Origin: a virus
Direction: 5' to 3' (one strand)
Virus record (IMG/VR): IMGVR_UViG_3300019890_000006
Location: 1 to 47,478 of that record
Length of the DNA: 47,478 bases
Shown here in pieces: positions 29,215 to 37,164 of this stretch. Under the pieces are notes generated by a model that worked only from the letters and a program-made list of their open reading frames with translations, did not search any database and was not told the DNA's origin. The stretch's first letter is position 1, and every line of letters starts with the position of its first letter. The position numbers were made by a program, and so were the translations under genes.

Positions 29215-29621
29215 CTCTTTTGATGTTCTAGGTCTCTTTCGAGTTCCTTAATCTGTTTTTCTTGCTCATGGATAATTGAATGCTCTATGTCTTGACCCGC
29301 CGCTCGCCATATAGCTAACCTGATTTCATGTAAATTATCAAACGTATAGTGACTAAGTAAATTAATATTCTTAATGTACTCAAGATTACCGTTTAATAGC
29401 TCTCTAAGGATATACCGGACTTCATGGGCGATATGCTGCCTATAGCTTTCTTCAAGATTATAGGAAAACCATTGATGCAAGTGTTCAATCATCCTATCGT
29501 ATATGCCGTCACTTACTTTTTTTAAATCTTCTTCAAGCTCACTTCTGGCTTTGTCGCCGGCGTCCTGTAACATGCTGGCGAATTTCTTAGTTTCTTCTGA
29601 TAATTGGTGTGAATGTATCAT
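29196..29621 (-). CDS. Hypothetical helical protein, 141 aa
   Basis: Predominantly helical, charged, with a coiled-coil-like C-terminus (EQEKQIKELERDLEHQKRW). ATG overlaps the upstream small gene (ATGA). Not recognised. Confidence 0.65.
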   Translation of the reverse strand: MIHSHQLSEETKKFASMLQDAGDKARSELEEDLKKVSDGIYDRMIEHLHQWFSYNLEESYRQHIAHEVRYILRELLNGNLEYIKNINLLSHYTFDNLHEIRLAIWRAAGQDIEHSIIHEQEKQIKELERDLEHQKRWNRCS

Positions 29622-29761
29622 ACGGTTACCTTATATTCTTCAATGTAATATTCGCATCCCAAGTTTTTAACGTGCTGTTCAGCCTTAGACATTCTAAGAT
29701 AAACCCCCATTATCTCGGGGTCTTCATCTAATGACGATTTTATCACTATAAAAACTTTCAT
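29618..29761 (-). CDS. Small hypothetical protein, 47 aa
   Basis: ATGA overlaps at both ends link it tightly into the operon. MKVFIVIKSSLDEDPEIMGV and MSKAEQHVKNLGCEYYIEEY suggest a small strand-helix-strand fold similar to short phage proteins. Function unknown. Confidence 0.6.
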   Translation of the reverse strand: MKVFIVIKSSLDEDPEIMGVYLRMSKAEQHVKNLGCEYYIEEYKVTV

Positions 29762-30129
29762 CCTTTAAAATCCTCCGTTAAATAGCTGGGTAATAACTCT
29801 TGTTCTCTAAGCTGCCGCGTAGACTTTCTACGTTGAGCAACACAATTACCACTACAAAAAACATTGTTCCGAGACCTAGTAGCAAACTTAGCGAAGCACA
29901 CGATACATGTGATCCTAAATTTCTTAGGTATAAGTTTACTTTTTAGGCAATGGCATGATTTGCAATAATTAGTTTTAACGTAAAACTCAGCTAATACTTT
30001 AAACTGTTGGCATTTGTAACACCATTTTTTACTAGGGTCTTCCGATCTTACGGTCTTTGATCTAAACCTAGTTTTCTTGACTTGCCCCGAGCCGTTACAC
30101 TTGGGGCAGCACATCGTTTCTTCTGTCAT
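29758..30129 (-). CDS. Multi-zinc-finger protein, about 123 aa
   Basis: ATG at 30129 is preferred to TTG at 30147 (weak AAGAG site, ATG start). Has CCPKC at the N-terminus, CYKC, CKSCHC, CIVC and a C-terminal CSGNC. These give several zinc ribbons; the layout resembles phage nucleic-acid-binding proteins and degenerate HNH proteins, but no HNH triad is seen. Confidence 0.65.
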   Translation of the reverse strand: MTEETMCCPKCNGSGQVKKTRFRSKTVRSEDPSKKWCYKCQQFKVLAEFYVKTNYCKSCHCLKSKLIPKKFRITCIVCFAKFATRSRNNVFCSGNCVAQRRKSTRQLREQELLPSYLTEDFKG

Positions 30130-30133
30130 TTTA

Positions 30134-30271
30134 TTAACTCTTAACAAACATCATTTCAATTTTTTTATTTTGGTCAGCCATTGTTTTAATCGCGTCTTGA
30201 CTAATCATTTGTGAATAAGCCGATACGAAAACTAGTCCCACTATTAATAACGCCTCAATAAACCTATCCAT
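30134..30271 (-). CDS. Small membrane protein, 45 aa
   Basis: ATG at 30271 with AAAGGGA site. MDRFIEALLIVGLVFVSAYS forms one membrane helix, followed by a polar helix. It is the first gene downstream of the strong leftward promoter at 30313-30341. Confidence 0.6.
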   Translation of the reverse strand: MDRFIEALLIVGLVFVSAYSQMISQDAIKTMADQNKKIEMMFVKS

Positions 30272-30292
30272 GTCTATATCCCTTTGAGTTAA

Positions 30293-30306
30293 TGACCGTA
30301 TGGTCA
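30293..30306. promoter_or_regulatory. TetR-type operator candidate, site 1
   Basis: Palindrome TGACCGTATGGTCA just downstream of the leftward -10 box, where a bound repressor would block the start of transcription. Matches three other palindromes in this genome. Confidence 0.6.
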
Positions 30307-30312
30307 ATAACA

Positions 30313-30341
30313 ACTATAGGGAGGTTTCTATAGAATGTCAA
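30313..30341 (-). promoter_or_regulatory. Leftward sigma70 promoter
   Basis: Read on the minus strand: TTGACA (30341-30336), 17 bases, TATAGT (30318-30313). Near-consensus. Drives 30271 leftwards. The stop codon of the upstream membrane protein overlaps the -35. Confidence 0.75.
30314..30333. promoter_or_regulatory. CTATAG-N8-CTATAG operator, site 1
   Basis: CTATAG at 30314-30319 and 30328-30333. The first overlaps the -10 and the second the upstream part of the spacer of the leftward promoter. The same spacing recurs at two other promoters. Confidence 0.6.
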
Positions 30342-30517
30342 CTATTTATTTGAATTTCATCCGCAATAAATGCTCCGGTAAATAATCCAATGGGTAAAAA
30401 TAATATTAAGTAAAAAATGGCATACCCCATACCGCAATAAGCTGTTATAAGCAAAGGCGCTGATACTAGGAAAACACCAAAGAATATAAGACCTAAAAAG
30501 AACACTATGTATTTCAT
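30338..30517 (-). CDS. Small membrane protein, 59 aa
   Basis: ATGA overlap with the upstream gene. MKYIVFFLGLIFFGVFLVSA and AIFYLILFLPIGLFTGAF give two membrane helices. Function unknown; belongs to a group of small membrane proteins in this early operon. Confidence 0.65.
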   Translation of the reverse strand: MKYIVFFLGLIFFGVFLVSAPLLITAYCGMGYAIFYLILFLPIGLFTGAFIADEIQINS

Positions 30518-30696
30518 TTAACTATTTCCTTATTTTCCTCTGGGTTTTGTATAATCATTACGGCTTCCATATCTTCCCAATGAAATTCAATAGCTTTATT
30601 TACTATCCTTGCCTCTGAAACAAAAGATAATTGGCATCTTTCCGCGTGTGTTTCTGATTTTAAAATAACTCTGTTCCATTCGACCTGTACTATCAT
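30514..30696 (-). CDS. Hypothetical protein, 60 aa
   Basis: Small soluble beta-rich protein (MIVQVEWNRVILKSETHAER). Overlaps the polymerase stop by four bases (ATGA). Not recognised. Confidence 0.6.
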   Translation of the reverse strand: MIVQVEWNRVILKSETHAERCQLSFVSEARIVNKAIEFHWEDMEAVMIIQNPEENKEIVK

Positions 30697-32927
30697 TTGT
30701 TATATCTCTTTGCTCTCCATCCACCCTTAGCCTTAACCGGCCACCCTTTCGCCCAATGGGGCATTTTACTCATAATGGTTTCAACTTCGGCCACCGAACC
30801 TACACCCTCGGGAACCTCGACGATGATTTCATCATGAACGTGTAGAACTACGGGATAGCCCGCGGCCTCTAAATTCACAATGGCATGTGCTAATAAATCC
30901 CGCGCTGTTGCCTGTACGATATTCTCGGTTAGCTTACCGCCGTAGGTGTCCATGCGAACCCAACCCATAGCGCCATACTTAGGGTTAGTATTCCACCCTT
31001 CGAAACTAAGTGCATCTTGTCCCCATTTACCCGGGGAGATAACCGGCTTGTGATATGTGATTAATCGACCAGACAATAAGCGGCAGTAAAGTACCTTACG
31101 TTTACACACGTAGGTTATGCCGTTATAGGAATATTCGACTCCTTCGTCTCTTACCGCATCAAGCGCCGCATCTTGAACGCCGTACCAGAATCTTACAATG
31201 TTAGGAGAAGCTGCACGCCATGCGTCGATAGCTTTTTGCATATCGTCATCTGAGGGAAAATATTCATCAGCACCAAAAGCTTTCCAAGCACCTTTGGCCC
31301 CTTGGTAACCACTAGCCAGCTCGGCAACCTTACCAAACTTACGAGCGGGATGATGTGAACCCGAAGTACTTTTGTATAGTTCAAATTCTTCAAAATCCAT
31401 GCCGTTAATTTTAGCGGCCGACATTTCATAAATTTTGCCATGCGTGTTAAATACATCGAGTCGCCATTGTTCCTTAGCTAAGGCCGCAAGTACTACGGCT
31501 TCAATGGCGCTATAGTCCGAGCATATTAAATCTTTACCCGGGGCAGCTATAAACATCCCCCGTAAACATGCACTTATGATTTCCACCGCATCACCGAAAT
31601 AATATTCCGTCAGGGGTAGACTACCTATAGATAATATTTCGATAGCATCAGAAACCGCGCCGGGGTTCCATTCAACAACCTTACCTAAATCAAATAGTTT
31701 ACAATCACACCAAGGGCATACGTGAGTATCTTTATTTGAATGCTTAGAACAAGTTTGGCACTTAGCTACCATAGGCCCACTATTCGGCAGGTTTTGAGGT
31801 TGCGGCCCGTTGCCTGACGCTCGGCCAGTCCGTGCGGCATGATACATAAAGAGGTCATGCAAACGGCCGTCGCGGGTCACTTGGTTTGACATAGAATAAG
31901 GTTTTTTAACTGACGCAGACCCTAACATTTCCCTAAGCTCTAAAGCCCTACGTACATCAGGTGGAAGCAATGGAAGCTTTAAAGCAATACTTAATGTCTC
32001 CGCGGTGAGCGACGGCATAGGGTAACCCCTATGATCAAGCCATGCTTTAAGTGCGGGTAATTCACTAGCCGCGCCGACGGTTCTATCAGTGATACGGAAT
32101 AACTCTAAGTCGTACTTATGGTAAGCCTGCTCTAATATCAATTTACATTTTTCGATAAGGTCTACATCAACCTGTACGCCGCGTATATTGATTTCAAGGT
32201 CACATTGCCAGAAGTGTAGCTCCTCGGGGGACAAGTCGGGAATGAGTGAAGACAACTCGGCTTCGGCCTGAATATCTCTAAGGCAATAATTATAGAAATT
32301 CTTAGCGTCCTCGGGGTCGTCACTGGGTAAGGTGCGTAAACTAGCATTGTGCTTAGTAGGGTTCCGAGGAATAGAGAACTTATTGATCAAGCGTGTACCG
32401 TCTTTGTCCTTTTGGTTCTTAATTCCTACAACCGTACCGCAAGGCGCTAAGGAACCGGGGAGAGCGTGGGCACGGGCTTTCGCCGCTGCGCATCGTAATT
32501 GAACCGGGTGTATTTTAGGAAAGCCGTATTTAGGTATGCATACATTTGTCCATATCCAATATTCAAACGCTACGTTCCAAGCTTCAATGACTCCACCCAT
32601 TACTAAGTGCCTAAATAAATCGCTAGGGTTTTCATCGCCGGGAACCCACAACTTACGACCTTCTCCGTTCTTTAAATCATAAGCTAAACAAATCACCTCA
32701 GCGTCGGGATGTTCCGAATACTTGGCCGCACCGACGGCGAATATACCTTTTTTTGTCGCACCTATTGGCTTTTTAAACTTCTGTTCTTTCTCATTCCATA
32801 CGAAACCCGCAGGGCTGTAAGTCTCGAAGTCAATATCAGGTACTATAGTCGTCACACCGAGTCCGGCGACTAATGACGTACCGGCCCTATAATCGTCAAG
32901 CGTTGGGGGTGGGGGAGGGATTAGCAT
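30693..32927 (-). CDS. DNA polymerase, family A with 3'-5' exonuclease
   Basis: 744 aa. Exonuclease: Exo I DIDFETYS (Asp33, Glu35) and Exo III NYCLRDIQAEAE. Polymerase: GRASGNGPQPQNLPN, motif A SDYSAIE (about 467-473), motif B RKFGKVAELASGYQG, motif C HVHDEIIVEVP (about 696-706). Between the first polymerase motif and motif A is a CxxC...CPWC zinc-ribbon insert (about residues 389-410), known from one phage subfamily of this enzyme. It replicates the phage genome. Starts with a seven-base overlap with the upstream gene. Confidence 0.95.
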   Translation of the reverse strand: MLIPPPPPTLDDYRAGTSLVAGLGVTTIVPDIDFETYSPAGFVWNEKEQKFKKPIGATKKGIFAVGAAKYSEHPDAEVICLAYDLKNGEGRKLWVPGDENPSDLFRHLVMGGVIEAWNVAFEYWIWTNVCIPKYGFPKIHPVQLRCAAAKARAHALPGSLAPCGTVVGIKNQKDKDGTRLINKFSIPRNPTKHNASLRTLPSDDPEDAKNFYNYCLRDIQAEAELSSLIPDLSPEELHFWQCDLEINIRGVQVDVDLIEKCKLILEQAYHKYDLELFRITDRTVGAASELPALKAWLDHRGYPMPSLTAETLSIALKLPLLPPDVRRALELREMLGSASVKKPYSMSNQVTRDGRLHDLFMYHAARTGRASGNGPQPQNLPNSGPMVAKCQTCSKHSNKDTHVCPWCDCKLFDLGKVVEWNPGAVSDAIEILSIGSLPLTEYYFGDAVEIISACLRGMFIAAPGKDLICSDYSAIEAVVLAALAKEQWRLDVFNTHGKIYEMSAAKINGMDFEEFELYKSTSGSHHPARKFGKVAELASGYQGAKGAWKAFGADEYFPSDDDMQKAIDAWRAASPNIVRFWYGVQDAALDAVRDEGVEYSYNGITYVCKRKVLYCRLLSGRLITYHKPVISPGKWGQDALSFEGWNTNPKYGAMGWVRMDTYGGKLTENIVQATARDLLAHAIVNLEAAGYPVVLHVHDEIIVEVPEGVGSVAEVETIMSKMPHWAKGWPVKAKGGWRAKRYNK

Positions 32928-33217
32928 TCCAATGGTTCTCCAAGTTCTTTTAGCACTTCTATAACGAAGTCCTTAATAGCGTCTAACCTTTTTATTTTAG
33001 GTATATTTATTGGGTCAAAATGATGCGCTAAATTCTGACGATGACAATGATCATAAATACCTTTTAAAGCGTTTATTGCTTTTTCATATTTATATTCTAT
33101 TTCGTTAGGGATAATAGTTCTTTGTATTTCATTAACTTTATTTTCTAGTTTCATTAATCTTCTTGCTAACATCTCATTTTCTGTACGTGTTAATGTTACC
33201 CGTTCTTTTAATAGCAT
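32921..33217 (-). CDS. Hypothetical coiled-coil protein, 98 aa
   Basis: N-terminal half is a coiled coil (LTRTENEMLARRLMKLENKV). The C-terminal half is helical with several His. Directly upstream of and overlapping the polymerase gene, so a replication accessory role is possible but unproven. Confidence 0.6.
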   Translation of the reverse strand: MLLKERVTLTRTENEMLARRLMKLENKVNEIQRTIIPNEIEYKYEKAINALKGIYDHCHRQNLAHHFDPINIPKIKRLDAIKDFVIEVLKELGEPLEC

Positions 33218-33230
33218 AATTTACCCTTTA

Positions 33231-33247
33231 GCCCCCAGAACGGGGGC
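33231..33247 (-). other. GC-rich hairpin in the early operon
   Basis: Perfect six-base stem GCCCCC / GGGGGC with a five-base loop between two small leftward genes. No T tract on either strand. It may be an attenuator or RNA processing or stability element upstream of the polymerase pair. Confidence 0.45.
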
Positions 33248-33254
33248 AGTGTGA

Positions 33255-33404
33255 TTAATCAACTTTGTCTAACTTTATTTTATGCTTATCTTCCATAAGT
33301 TCTTTTATCCATAGGGTGTATTTAGTATTTTTACCAGCTAAATAACCCATAATAAAAGATAGAAGTACGCATATAACCTGTATAAGAAAATGTTCATCTA
33401 TCAT
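33255..33404 (-). CDS. Small membrane protein, 49 aa
   Basis: ATGA overlap with the stop of the ssDNA-binding gene. MIDEHFLIQVICVLLSFIMG is a membrane helix, followed by a basic cytoplasmic tail (KELMEDKHKIKLDKVD). Unknown role. Confidence 0.6.
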   Translation of the reverse strand: MIDEHFLIQVICVLLSFIMGYLAGKNTKYTLWIKELMEDKHKIKLDKVD

Positions 33405-34207
33405 GCTAACATCATCCCGTTTTGTATTAATTGCTCATCAGTCCAACCCGCTTGTTTATAAGCTTCGTAGGTTAAACCGTTTGCCTTATCGGTCATTTGT
33501 TTAGGAGTTAATATTGCATTGTATGGCGCAGGTGCTGCCGTAACGGGTGGCGCGGCGGGTGTGACAGGTGCAGACGCCGCAGCCGGTTGACTTGACATAC
33601 CAACAGGAACGGGGGAACAACCGACAGGCATAGCGCCGCCGAAACCTATAGTTTTAGGGTCAATATTGCTTCTCATAATTTCCGCCCCATATCCGATAAA
33701 TGCTACGTGTGAAAAGTTCAAGAACATACCGGGGTTCATTTGTGCCACGTTTGGCTCAATGCTTCCGTAAACTTGAATGAAATAACCGGTCTTAATAGCA
33801 CCCTCTGGCATAGTGAAAATAGAACCGTCGATGTTACAAAGTGTTGGCGCAAACTGTGTGCTAAAACTTAAAATCCAATGGCCGGGATATCCTTCATTAT
33901 CACATGGTCGGGTTCCCTTCTGGTTAACTTCGGTACTATCGCCGTCGGTAACTTTCCACGCAAATTGACGATTGTTAAATCGACCGTCTGGGAATGCTTT
34001 TACCGCTTCGCCCCATATTATTTGACCCCATGCCGTTTGATTCCAGTGTGTTTCGGTTCCTTTGGCGACTGCAACTTTAATCCAGTATTTAACCGTAGGT
34101 TTTCCGGTCTTATCTGTTAAAGGTTTACCATAAAAATCTTCTGTATCGGGAGTGTATAAAGAACCCATTACTAAGCGGCCAATCGGGGAACGTAATTTTT
34201 CTGACAT
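33401..34207 (-). CDS. ssDNA-binding-like (OB-fold) protein
   Basis: 268 aa from ATG at 34207 with AAGGA upstream. The longer reading frame to 34273 runs through the promoter and is rejected. SPIGRLVMGSLYTPDTEDFY and GKPTVKYWIKVAVAKG fit the DUF2815/gp2.5-like OB fold of phage replication proteins. A Pro/Ala-rich linker (about residues 205-235) leads to the tail YEAYKQAGWTDEQLIQNGMM, a motif common in phage replication proteins. First gene after the promoter at 34245-34273. Confidence 0.75.
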   Translation of the reverse strand: MSEKLRSPIGRLVMGSLYTPDTEDFYGKPLTDKTGKPTVKYWIKVAVAKGTETHWNQTAWGQIIWGEAVKAFPDGRFNNRQFAWKVTDGDSTEVNQKGTRPCDNEGYPGHWILSFSTQFAPTLCNIDGSIFTMPEGAIKTGYFIQVYGSIEPNVAQMNPGMFLNFSHVAFIGYGAEIMRSNIDPKTIGFGGAMPVGCSPVPVGMSSQPAAASAPVTPAAPPVTAAPAPYNAILTPKQMTDKANGLTYEAYKQAGWTDEQLIQNGMMLA

Positions 34208-34244
34208 GTTTATTTTCCTTAAGTAAGTTTGTTTATCCGAAGCA

Positions 34245-34273
34245 AGTATATCTACTATTGACCGACTAGTCAA
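34245..34273 (-). promoter_or_regulatory. Leftward promoter of the ssDNA-binding gene
   Basis: Minus strand: TTGACT (34273-34268), 17 bases, TATACT (34250-34245). The -35 and spacer are covered by a TetR-like palindrome. Confidence 0.75.
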
Positions 34274-34276
34274 TAG
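34255..34276. promoter_or_regulatory. TetR-type operator candidate, site 2
   Basis: Eight-base perfect arms CTATTGAC and GTCAATAG with a six-base centre CGACTA. This is the longest of the four sites and sits on the -35 and spacer of the promoter. Confidence 0.65.
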
Positions 34277-34287
34277 CTATTTTTAAA

Positions 34288-34470
34288 TTAAGTAGCATAA
34301 GACCAGATGGCTTGACATATCCACCCGTCATAATCGAATGGCGCACCCGATAATCTCCACCCAGAATCTAAGTGCTCTTGCACCTGAGTAACTAATTTAA
34401 CCGTGTCTAAACTAGCTATAACATCAAATAAAACCCTACCTTGTGTTTCATAATCTATATTGTCACTCAT
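34288..34470 (-). CDS. DUF1737-like small protein, 60 aa
   Basis: LVTQVQEHLDSGWRLSGAPF then WICQAIW matches the DUF1737 pattern (helix, GWxxxGxP, strand with QA). Start preceded by a 19-base leader that is duplicated before the next gene. Paralogous in fold to 28022-28189. Confidence 0.65.
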   Translation of the reverse strand: MSDNIDYETQGRVLFDVIASLDTVKLVTQVQEHLDSGWRLSGAPFDYDGWICQAIWSYAT

Positions 34471-34485
34471 GAGAACATTTTCCTT
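34467..34485. repeat. 19-base leader repeat, copy 1
   Basis: On the minus strand it carries AAGGA plus spacer and the ATG of the gene starting at 34470. Identical to 34628-34646. Confidence 0.75.
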
Positions 34486-34631
34486 TAGTTAATTAATTTC
34501 TCTTTAACTTCTAACTCTTTTACGTAATAGTGGTTTTCCTCGGCGAAGGCGAAAACCTCCGCATCAACTTCGTGCAAAAATACGTCCATTAGTGCACCAT
34601 CATCCAAATCAAAGACTCCATAAACTATCAT
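34485..34631 (-). CDS. Small acidic protein, 48 aa
   Basis: ATG at 34631 follows copy 2 of the 19-base leader and overlaps the nuclease stop (ATGA). MIVYGVFDLDDGALMDVFLH then ENHYYVKELEVKEK. Unknown; compact strand-helix-strand pattern. Confidence 0.55.
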   Translation of the reverse strand: MIVYGVFDLDDGALMDVFLHEVDAEVFAFAEENHYYVKELEVKEKLIN

Positions 34632-34646
34632 GAGAACATTTTCCTT
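34628..34646. repeat. 19-base leader repeat, copy 2
   Basis: Second copy of the ribosome-site leader, here overlapping the 3' end of the nuclease gene. A duplication of one small gene start is the simplest explanation. Confidence 0.75.
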
Positions 34647-35743
34647 ATTTTCCTTTCGTCAATGGGTTGTAACTTCTTAGCGCCTTTGGGGGTTTCGGAG
34701 TATTGCCGCACAACCTTAGCGGGTATGCCGGCTTGGATTGCCTGCTTAGGCGTGATAAATTTCACTTCAGCAGGCTTACGTAATTCAATATCGAACAGTT
34801 CGCCTAGCGCCGTAATCTCTTTTTCATCTTTTGCCCATTTCTCTAAGCTTTGTACTTCTCCAAGTTCATAATGGGGTATGCGCTTACCGCTCTTAAGAAG
34901 CGAGAGGGCTTCTTGCTCAAGGCCGGTTATGCGAGCGTCAAGCAATTTAGCGGCGTTATGCAATATACGCAATTCATTACCTAACTCGGCCGCGTTCATA
35001 TCGTGGGGTATAGATATATCCATAGTGTTAATATTACTTAAGACCGTCTTTTGTAACGCCGGGCACGCGTGCCGTGCTTGGCAGTTTACACACTGGGGGG
35101 ATGGTTTAGTAACTGGATTGCTTTGCATCGCTTCCCATTCGGTACGCATTAGCATATCCCAATATTCCACAAGGTCTTTTAACTCTACTTCCCAAGTTCT
35201 TATAGGGCCGTCGGGATGGGACGCTCGCGGTTGAACAATGTGAAATACGGCTTTTGTGTATCTTTCATTTATACCCGCCGCGTACTCTATCATTTGCCAA
35301 TTTTCGTAAACTTCAACGGGGCCAAACCCATATTTAAAATCAAACATATGTAACGTTTCATTTTCTACAAACCAAGCGTCAGGCGTGCCCCAGCACTCCG
35401 GGTGAATGCCCGGCATTTCGAGGCGTTCTTCAATATGTAGCTCTGCCGTTTCGTTAGTGGCAAAAATACTTTCATTATTTAAGACCGTGAAAACATGATC
35501 TATATACAGGTTAACGCCGTATTTTAAGTAAGAGGGTATATCTTCCGGGTCTTCTAAAGTAAATATACCGCGCTTAATAGCTTCACTATATTTCATATGC
35601 ATTGCGGCGTAGTGATGCGCAAGTTCTCCCTCTTGTGCCGCCTCTGTTTGTTCACGTGGGTAGAGTGCTTCGAGTTTTCTTGAACCCGAGCAAGCTACCC
35701 GCCTAGCTGCCGACGATGGTGGTAATACTGAATGCTCGCTCAT
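34628..35743 (-). CDS. DUF2800 PD-(D/E)XK nuclease (Cas4/RecB-like)
   Basis: 371 aa. LPPSSAARRVACSGSRKLE at the N-terminus, then catalytic text CWGTPDAWFVEN and MFDFKYGFGPVE (Asp and DxK), and QMIEYAAGI as motif QxxxY-like. A CVNCQARHACPAL cluster with an earlier Cys suggests an iron-sulphur site as in Cas4/AddB-type nucleases. Probably processes DNA ends during replication or recombination. Shares its end with the upstream gene. Confidence 0.85.
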   Translation of the reverse strand: MSEHSVLPPSSAARRVACSGSRKLEALYPREQTEAAQEGELAHHYAAMHMKYSEAIKRGIFTLEDPEDIPSYLKYGVNLYIDHVFTVLNNESIFATNETAELHIEERLEMPGIHPECWGTPDAWFVENETLHMFDFKYGFGPVEVYENWQMIEYAAGINERYTKAVFHIVQPRASHPDGPIRTWEVELKDLVEYWDMLMRTEWEAMQSNPVTKPSPQCVNCQARHACPALQKTVLSNINTMDISIPHDMNAAELGNELRILHNAAKLLDARITGLEQEALSLLKSGKRIPHYELGEVQSLEKWAKDEKEITALGELFDIELRKPAEVKFITPKQAIQAGIPAKVVRQYSETPKGAKKLQPIDERKIRKMFS

Positions 35744-36696
35744 TATTTACCCCTCAAAGCTTCGTCAAGATCAGCATCAATAAGCGGTATCAAATGGTCA
35801 TTTGTGAATATATCCTTAATTGCGACAAGGCCGTGCTTTCTTACGATTGACGTTACTTGCTCATGCGTCAGTTTATTTGTAGCTTTTGCCATGACTATCT
35901 TATCAATTACGGTATTACCGTTGACTGGTGGGGGTGGGGCAAATACAGGGTCAGGTGGTATGTCTATTTTTACGGGTTGTACGTCCACATGGTATAAATT
36001 TTCCGTTTCAAGCTTCTTAATTACTTCACTAGCTGACTTATGTTTTCTCTTTTTTGGGGTAACGGCTCGTTTTAGTATGTCGGTTAGTTCGTCTCCTTTT
36101 ATTTCTTTTTTTAGTTGATCGTCTAATGGTTTAACAAACTTATCTAGAAAACCTTGTGCAGATTCGGCAACTATGTGATTGTGGGAAGGTATTCCAAATA
36201 GGTCGTTAGCTTGAAGCATCCCTTTGTCATCACATACTTGTATTGGTTCTTCTAGTACTCTAATGCCCGCGTTAACCGTGTTGCTAAAAGCTTCTTTTAG
36301 CGCGGCGGTGCTTATTTCATTAAAATTAGTTGGCATATCCATTGCACTAACGGGCACTGTATCAAGATCGCCATAGGCTTGTGCACTTCCACAATGTTGA
36401 TAAGGTGCACTTGCTAAATCATGGAAATTATGACCTTTTATTTCGTCATGAATTTCAAAGCCCCTATGTCCTTGCTCGGGTAATTCATCAACGGTTAATA
36501 CAGTAGGTTCTCTAAATAACTCTTGTACTCTTTCGGCCGCTTTGGTGTGAATATCTTGAGGCTGAATAGGCTGCCTAAATACTTCTTCCGGTACTTCACG
36601 CACGCCATGCCCCGCAAAGTCTAGTAAGAACGTAGCGAGCTTAACTAAGTCTTGGGGTCTTTCTTGACGTAAATCGGTAATCTCTATCTTAATCAT
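35743..36696 (-). CDS. Hypothetical replication-region protein, 317 aa
   Basis: ATG at 36696 with GGAG. Mostly polar and acidic; Pro-rich linker near residues 250-262. The C-terminal 55 residues (NKLTHEQVTSIVRKHGLVAI, then HLIPLIDADLDEAL) resemble a short C-terminal helical module found at the end of several phage DNA-processing proteins. Overlaps the DUF2800 nuclease start, so a partner of that nuclease is a reasonable guess. Confidence 0.6.
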   Translation of the reverse strand: MIKIEITDLRQERPQDLVKLATFLLDFAGHGVREVPEEVFRQPIQPQDIHTKAAERVQELFREPTVLTVDELPEQGHRGFEIHDEIKGHNFHDLASAPYQHCGSAQAYGDLDTVPVSAMDMPTNFNEISTAALKEAFSNTVNAGIRVLEEPIQVCDDKGMLQANDLFGIPSHNHIVAESAQGFLDKFVKPLDDQLKKEIKGDELTDILKRAVTPKKRKHKSASEVIKKLETENLYHVDVQPVKIDIPPDPVFAPPPPVNGNTVIDKIVMAKATNKLTHEQVTSIVRKHGLVAIKDIFTNDHLIPLIDADLDEALRGK

Positions 36697-36823
36697 TTGT
36701 TAATCTCCATTTATTAATTAGGTAGTCCCCGCGGGCGGCAGTACTTACGTAAGGAGGTTTACCCCGGGACTTGTCGCGGTTAGCGCACTCACGACTTGCG
36801 TTGTGAAATCTAATGTAAAACAT
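36689..36823 (-). CDS. Small basic protein, 44 aa
   Basis: ATG at 36823 overlaps the end of the upstream gene; stop runs eight bases into the downstream one. MFYIRFHNASRECANRDKSR then KPPYVSTAARGDYL. It fills the only gap in the operon. No ribosome site better than GAGAGAAAG. Confidence 0.4.
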   Translation of the reverse strand: MFYIRFHNASRECANRDKSRGKPPYVSTAARGDYLINKWRLTND

Positions 36824-37097
36824 CTTTCTCTCTTAAAAACGAGTAATTTAAACCTGCTATTAAATCCTTAACTACCATTGATTGTGTAGCGTTTTTAACG
36901 TCTGATTCGATAGCCTGTGATACTAGTTCGACAAGCACTAGAACCGAAGTTAAAAACATACCTACTAATTGATTCCCATCAGCTTTAAAGGGCTTATTAT
37001 CTGATTCTATATTTAATTGTTTTATAAGTCCTCGGAATGCCGCTTCTCCTAATCTCTGACTTAATTCGTAATCTATTTTCATTTTGTTATTATCCAT
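36810..37097 (-). CDS. Hypothetical early protein, 95 aa
   Basis: ATG at 37097 (MDNNKMKIDYELSQRLGEAA) is taken as the start because the leftward promoter lies at 37116-37145; an ATG at 37082 is also possible. The segment NQLVGMFLTSVLVLVELV is hydrophobic, maybe a buried or membrane helix. First gene of the leftward early operon. Not recognised. Confidence 0.6.
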   Translation of the reverse strand: MDNNKMKIDYELSQRLGEAAFRGLIKQLNIESDNKPFKADGNQLVGMFLTSVLVLVELVSQAIESDVKNATQSMVVKDLIAGLNYSFLREKDVLH

Positions 37098-37102
37098 AAA
37101 TA

Positions 37103-37130
37103 TTGACAACAACTCATAATAAGGTATTAT
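37103..37130 (+). promoter_or_regulatory. Rightward early promoter (helicase operon)
   Basis: TTGACA (37103-37108), 16 bases, TATTAT (37125-37130). A TetR-type palindrome starts within the -10 and covers the expected start site. Confidence 0.7.
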
Positions 37131-37145
37131 TGACCGTACAGTCAA
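37116..37145 (-). promoter_or_regulatory. Leftward early promoter, divergent
   Basis: Minus strand: TTGACT (37145-37140), 18 bases, TATTAT (37121-37116). It overlaps the rightward promoter head to head, and its -35 and spacer are covered by the same palindrome. Confidence 0.6.
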
Positions 37146-37147
37146 TA
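37128..37147. promoter_or_regulatory. TetR-type operator candidate, site 3
   Basis: Arms TATTGAC and GTCAATA with centre CGTACA. One protein bound here would close both divergent early promoters. Confidence 0.65.
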
Positions 37148-37164
37148 GGTAGGATGAAATAAAA

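Noticed and set aside
34208-34273. Extended start of the ssDNA-binding-like gene at 34273
   Set aside because: This stretch contains the promoter and operator, so it would be largely upstream of the transcript.
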